Source of the DNA: Asanoa sp. WMMD1127
GTDB lineage: Bacteria > Actinomycetota > Actinomycetes > Mycobacteriales > Micromonosporaceae
Length of the DNA stretch: 64,000 bases
Assembly: GCF_029626225.1 (NCBI RefSeq)
Contig: NZ_JARUBP010000001.1
Coordinates: forward strand, 3,782,001 to 3,846,000
Reading direction: 5' to 3'
Every line of letters starts with the position of its first letter. Position 1 is the stretch's first letter. Under the pieces are notes generated by a model that worked only from the letters and a program-made list of their open reading frames with translations, was not told the DNA's origin and made no database searches. This document shows, one piece after another, positions 61,598 to 64,000 of this stretch. Made by a program: the position numbers and the translations under genes.

Positions 61598-61638
61598 CAC
61601 ATACGCAACACCCCGCTCGTGGGGGTGTTGCGTATGTG
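61598..61638 (+). terminator. Strong perfect hairpin terminator
   Basis: CACATACGCAACACCCC (61598-61614) and GGGGTGTTGCGTATGTG (61622-61638) are exact 17-bp inverted repeats with a 7-base loop, 26 bp past the chaplin-like gene. Confidence 0.85.
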
Positions 61639-61698
61639 CAAGCGTTGATCTTCGGCGACGGGACCGTCGTCGCGCGCGCCGTCTGACACGATCGCGCG

Positions 61699-62139
61699 AT
61701 GGGCGGAGAAGAGATCGAGCTTCGGGTCTGCTGCGGCGTCGTGGTCATCGACGAGCGCGACCGGGTTCTGCTCATGCGGCGTGCCGGCGAAGGCACCTGG
61801 GGCCTCCCCGGCGGCGGGATGGAGCCGGGCGAGACCTGGGAGCAGACGGCCCGACGCGAATGCAGGGAAGAAACCGGTTGGGACATCGATCTGGACGGAC
61901 TGCTCGGCCTCTACAGCGATCCCGCTACACAGACCCATCGCTACCCGGACGGCACGATTGTGCAGTGCGTCGGCGCGGTGTTCCTGGGCAAGCCGCGCAG
62001 CCGGACCGCCATGCCGGACGGTGAGGCCACCGACCTCGGCTGGTATCCGCTCGAACGGCTTCCGGCGCCCTTGTTCGGGCCTGACGTGCCCGTCCTGCGC
62101 GACGCGATCCGGCGGCGGGACGCACCCTTCGTCGACTAG
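61699..62139 (+). CDS. Nudix hydrolase
   Basis: 146 residues, ATG start. The Nudix box runs from [14 protein letters not shown] to [10 protein letters not shown], matching Gx5Ex7REUXEExGU, so a Mg2+-dependent nucleoside-diphosphate-X hydrolase. WGLPGG precedes it and the C-terminal half is short. Substrate not predictable. It is followed by a separate polymerase gene. Confidence 0.9.
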   Translation: MGGEEIELRVCCGVVVIDERDRVLLMRRAGEGTWGLPGGGMEPGETWEQTARRECREETGWDIDLDGLLGLYSDPATQTHRYPDGTIVQCVGAVFLGKPRSRTAMPDGEATDLGWYPLERLPAPLFGPDVPVLRDAIRRRDAPFVD

Positions 62140-62239
62140 CGGCAGCCACCACGGACCGACGCTCCCGCGGGCTTACTCGGACCATTCCGAAACAGGACGG
62201 GCCCCCGGCGGGCCGCGGTCGGGGCTTAGGGTCGAGGGC

Positions 62240-63280
62240 ATGCCGTCGAAGAAGGCCGCCGCTGTCGAGGTTGAGGTCGCCGGGCACGCCGTGCGGCTCA
62301 GCAGCCCGGACCGGGTGATGTTTCCGCGGGCCGGCTACACCAAGCAGGACGTGTTCGACTACTACCTGGCCGTGGGCGACGGGATCATGCGGGCGCTCGA
62401 CCACCGCCCGACGACCCTGCAGCGGTTCCCGGACGGGATCGACGGCGAGGCGTTCTACCAGAAGCGGCTGCCGGCCCGCGGCACGCCCGACTGGCTCACC
62501 GGCGCCGAGATCACCTTCCCGAGCGGCCGCACCGCCACCGAGCTGTGTCCCGTCGACCTCGCCCACGTCGCCTGGGCCGCGCAGATGAACGCCGTGGTCT
62601 TCCACGCCTGGCCCGTCCGGGCGGCCGACCCGGACCACCCCGACGAGCTGCGGATCGACCTCGACCCGCAGCCGGGCACCGACTTCGGCGACGCGGCCGA
62701 GGCGGCCGGTGAGCTGCGCGCGATCCTCGAAGAGCTGGGCACGACCGGCTGGCCGAAGACCTCCGGCGGTCGCGGCGTGCACGTCTACCTGCGGATCGAG
62801 CCACGGTGGACGTTCGTCGAGGTGCGCCGGGCGACGATCGCGCTGGCCCGGGCGCTGGAGCGGCGCCGGCCCGACCTGGTCACCACGAGCTGGTGGAAGG
62901 AGGAGCGCGGGGAGCGGGTGTTCGTCGACTTCAACCAGATGGCCCGCGACCGCACGATCGCCTGCGCCTACTCGCTGCGGGCCAACGCGCGGGCCACCGC
63001 CTCGACGCCGGTGACCTGGGCCGAGCTGCCCGACGTGGAGCCGGACGACTTCGACCTGCGTACGCTGCCCAAGCGGTTCGCGGAGATCGGCGACCCGCAC
63101 GCCGGGATCAACGACGCGGCGTTCGACATCACGCCGCTGCTCGAGTGGTCGGCGGCCGACGAGCGCGAGGGCCGTGGCGGCGACATGCCCTATCCTCCCG
63201 ACCACCCCAAGATGCCGGGGGAGCCGCCGCGGGTGCAGCCGAGCAAGAAGAACCCGGCCAACTGGACCGACGAGGGCTAG
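62240..63280 (+). CDS. LigD-type primase-polymerase (stand-alone AEP, NHEJ-related)
   Basis: 346 residues. The archaeo-eukaryotic primase-polymerase core of LigD: LSSPDRVMFPRAGYTKQD, RFPDGIDGEAFYQKR, DELRIDLDPQPGTDF (DxD metal site), KTSGGRGVHVYLRI and VFVDFNQMARDRTIACAYS (third Asp and nearby basic residues). A stand-alone polymerase without ligase or nuclease domain, as in PrimC/PolDom-type proteins. Likely fills gaps with ribonucleotides in end-joining or excision repair. No ku or ligase gene is in the window. Its stop shares CTAG with the convergent GNAT stop. Confidence 0.9.
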   Translation: MPSKKAAAVEVEVAGHAVRLSSPDRVMFPRAGYTKQDVFDYYLAVGDGIMRALDHRPTTLQRFPDGIDGEAFYQKRLPARGTPDWLTGAEITFPSGRTATELCPVDLAHVAWAAQMNAVVFHAWPVRAADPDHPDELRIDLDPQPGTDFGDAAEAAGELRAILEELGTTGWPKTSGGRGVHVYLRIEPRWTFVEVRRATIALARALERRRPDLVTTSWWKEERGERVFVDFNQMARDRTIACAYSLRANARATASTPVTWAELPDVEPDDFDLRTLPKRFAEIGDPHAGINDAAFDITPLLEWSAADEREGRGGDMPYPPDHPKMPGEPPRVQPSKKNPANWTDEG

Positions 63281-63735
63281 AGCAGAAGCTTCATGCCCTC
63301 GTGGGTCGCGGCGAAGCCCAGTGACTCATAGAACCGCTGGGCGTCGGCCCGCCGCTTGTCGGTGGTGAGCTGCACCAGCGAGCAGCCAGCGACACGGGCC
63401 TCGGCCACGGCCCAATCGATCATCCGGCGACCCAGGCCGGCGCCGCGGTGTGCGGCCGCGACGCGTACTCCCTCGATCTCCATGCGCGTGCCGCCGCGCC
63501 GGGTCAGCGACGGGATCATGATCAGCTGCAGCGTGCCGACGACCTCGCCGCCGAGCTCGGCGACGACCACCGTGTTGCGCGGATCGCCGTCGATGGCGTC
63601 GAAGGCCTGCCAGTAGGCCGCGTCGACCTCTTCGGCCACCGTCTCCCGCCCGGCGCCGATCGGGTCGTCGGCCAGCAGCGCAACGATCGCCGGCAGGTCG
63701 GCCCGGGTAGCGGGCCGGAAGATCACGTCAGTCAC
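63277..63735 (-). CDS. GNAT-family N-acetyltransferase
   Basis: 152 residues from GTG. VIFRPATRADLPAIVALLADD at the start; the acetyl-CoA loop is AAAHRGAGLGRRMIDWAV, followed by VQLTTDKRRADAQRFYESLGF, the usual C-terminal strand-helix. Substrate unknown (IEGVRV strand typical of small-molecule GNATs). Separated by 25 bp from the sigma-factor end upstream and probably co-transcribed with it. Confidence 0.88.
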   Translation of the reverse strand: MTDVIFRPATRADLPAIVALLADDPIGAGRETVAEEVDAAYWQAFDAIDGDPRNTVVVAELGGEVVGTLQLIMIPSLTRRGGTRMEIEGVRVAAAHRGAGLGRRMIDWAVAEARVAGCSLVQLTTDKRRADAQRFYESLGFAATHEGMKLLL

Positions 63736-63760
63736 CCGCGAAGCGTCGCACACGCGCCGG

Positions 63761-64000
63761 TCAGCCCCGCAGCCGCGCGTTGAGCCGGGCCGCCTGCCGG
63801 GTGAGATGGGCCCGTTCCGGGACGTTGGGCGCCGACCGGGCCGCCTCGGCGTAGAGCCGGGCGGCCTCGGCCAGGTCGCCGGCCCGCTCGTGCAGATAGG
63901 CGGCGGCGGCCGTGTGGCGCGGCAGCGTGGGGTCGACGTCGGCCAGCGCGGCCAGGCCGGCCCGCGCACCGTCGGCCTCGCCGACCGCGACCGCCCGGTT
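63761..64000 (-). CDS. C-terminal part of an ECF sigma factor of the DUF6596 group
   Basis: 79 residues visible, open at the right edge of the window. NRAVAVGEADGARAGLAALAD, then TLPRHTAAAAYLHERAGDLAEAARLYAEAA and ERAHLTRQAARLN are typical of the TPR-like C-terminal extension of ECF sigma factors of the SigJ/ECF42 kind (DUF6596), which sits behind sigma regions 2 and 4. The sigma regions themselves lie outside the window, so the assignment is inference from the extension. Confidence 0.6.
   Translation of the reverse strand, partial: NRAVAVGEADGARAGLAALADVDPTLPRHTAAAAYLHERAGDLAEAARLYAEAARSAPNVPERAHLTRQAARLNARLRG

Noticed and set aside
1-64000. tRNA, rRNA and secondary-metabolite clusters
   Set aside because: No tRNA-like cloverleaf with a plausible T-arm outside genes and no rRNA-like stretch was seen; no PKS, NRPS or terpene synthase gene is present.

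Overview
The window is a chromosomal segment of a high-GC actinobacterium, most likely a member of the Micromonosporaceae. The evidence is very strong G/C at third codon positions, frequent GTG starts and GTGA/ATGA overlaps, HrdB- and SigB-type sigma factors side by side, many actinobacteria-restricted DUF families (DUF3039, DUF3099, DUF4193, DUF3093, DUF3710, DUF3159, DUF3000, DUF7455) and a chaplin-type surface protein. No rRNA, tRNA, CRISPR array, phage or intact insertion sequence was seen.

Layout. 1-13 kb: end of an NB-ARC protein, a GNAT/acyl-CoA-synthetase fusion (Pat type), a SigB-like sigma factor, a Spo0M-like protein, D-Tyr-tRNA deacylase with a methyltransferase, a Fic protein, a secreted M28 aminopeptidase, and a PadR regulator coupled to a methyltransferase. 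13-14 kb: a DUF7455 gene followed by a striking tandem array of 52-57 bp hairpin-bearing units. 14-20 kb: an SF2 helicase, a TRIC-type channel, pseudouridine catabolism (psuG-psuK) and a BrnTA-like toxin-antitoxin pair.

20-57 kb carries a core block: hrdB, suhB, a LytR_C protein, DUF4193, DUF3093, dut, DUF3710, an OB-fold protein, DUF3159, two TrkA proteins, a KimA-like transporter, a TRAM methyltransferase and dxs, then further on RNase D, hemE, DUF3000, hemY and hemQ. From memory this is the same gene order, with the same alternating strands, as the sigA-hemQ region of mycobacteria. Lineage-specific genes interrupt it: an MFS/LysR pair bordered by a 166-bp inverted-repeat element, two beta-propeller proteins with a two-component system, a fadB-fadA operon, galE, VapBC, a membrane-anchored protease and a second MFS transporter.

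57-64 kb: a truncated haemoglobin, small metal-binding and carbohydrate-binding proteins, an APH(6)-like kinase, msrB, a chaplin-domain LPXTG protein, a Nudix hydrolase, a stand-alone LigD-type polymerase and the end of an ECF sigma factor.

Functional themes are: transcription (two sigma-70 factors, an ECF remnant, PadR, LysR, OmpR-type TCS); potassium homeostasis (two TrkA regulators beside a KimA-like importer); coproporphyrin-dependent haem synthesis next to a haemoglobin; isoprenoid precursor supply (dxs); nucleotide hygiene and DNA repair (dut, Nudix, HhH protein, LigD polymerase, helicase); and stress or growth control (Fic, BrnTA-like, VapBC). Non-coding structure is rich: convergent gene pairs are separated by long perfect hairpins, two of which share an AACGGTCCGTT core and two others a TAGGGCCT(A/G)TCC end, so they look like dispersed repeat families.
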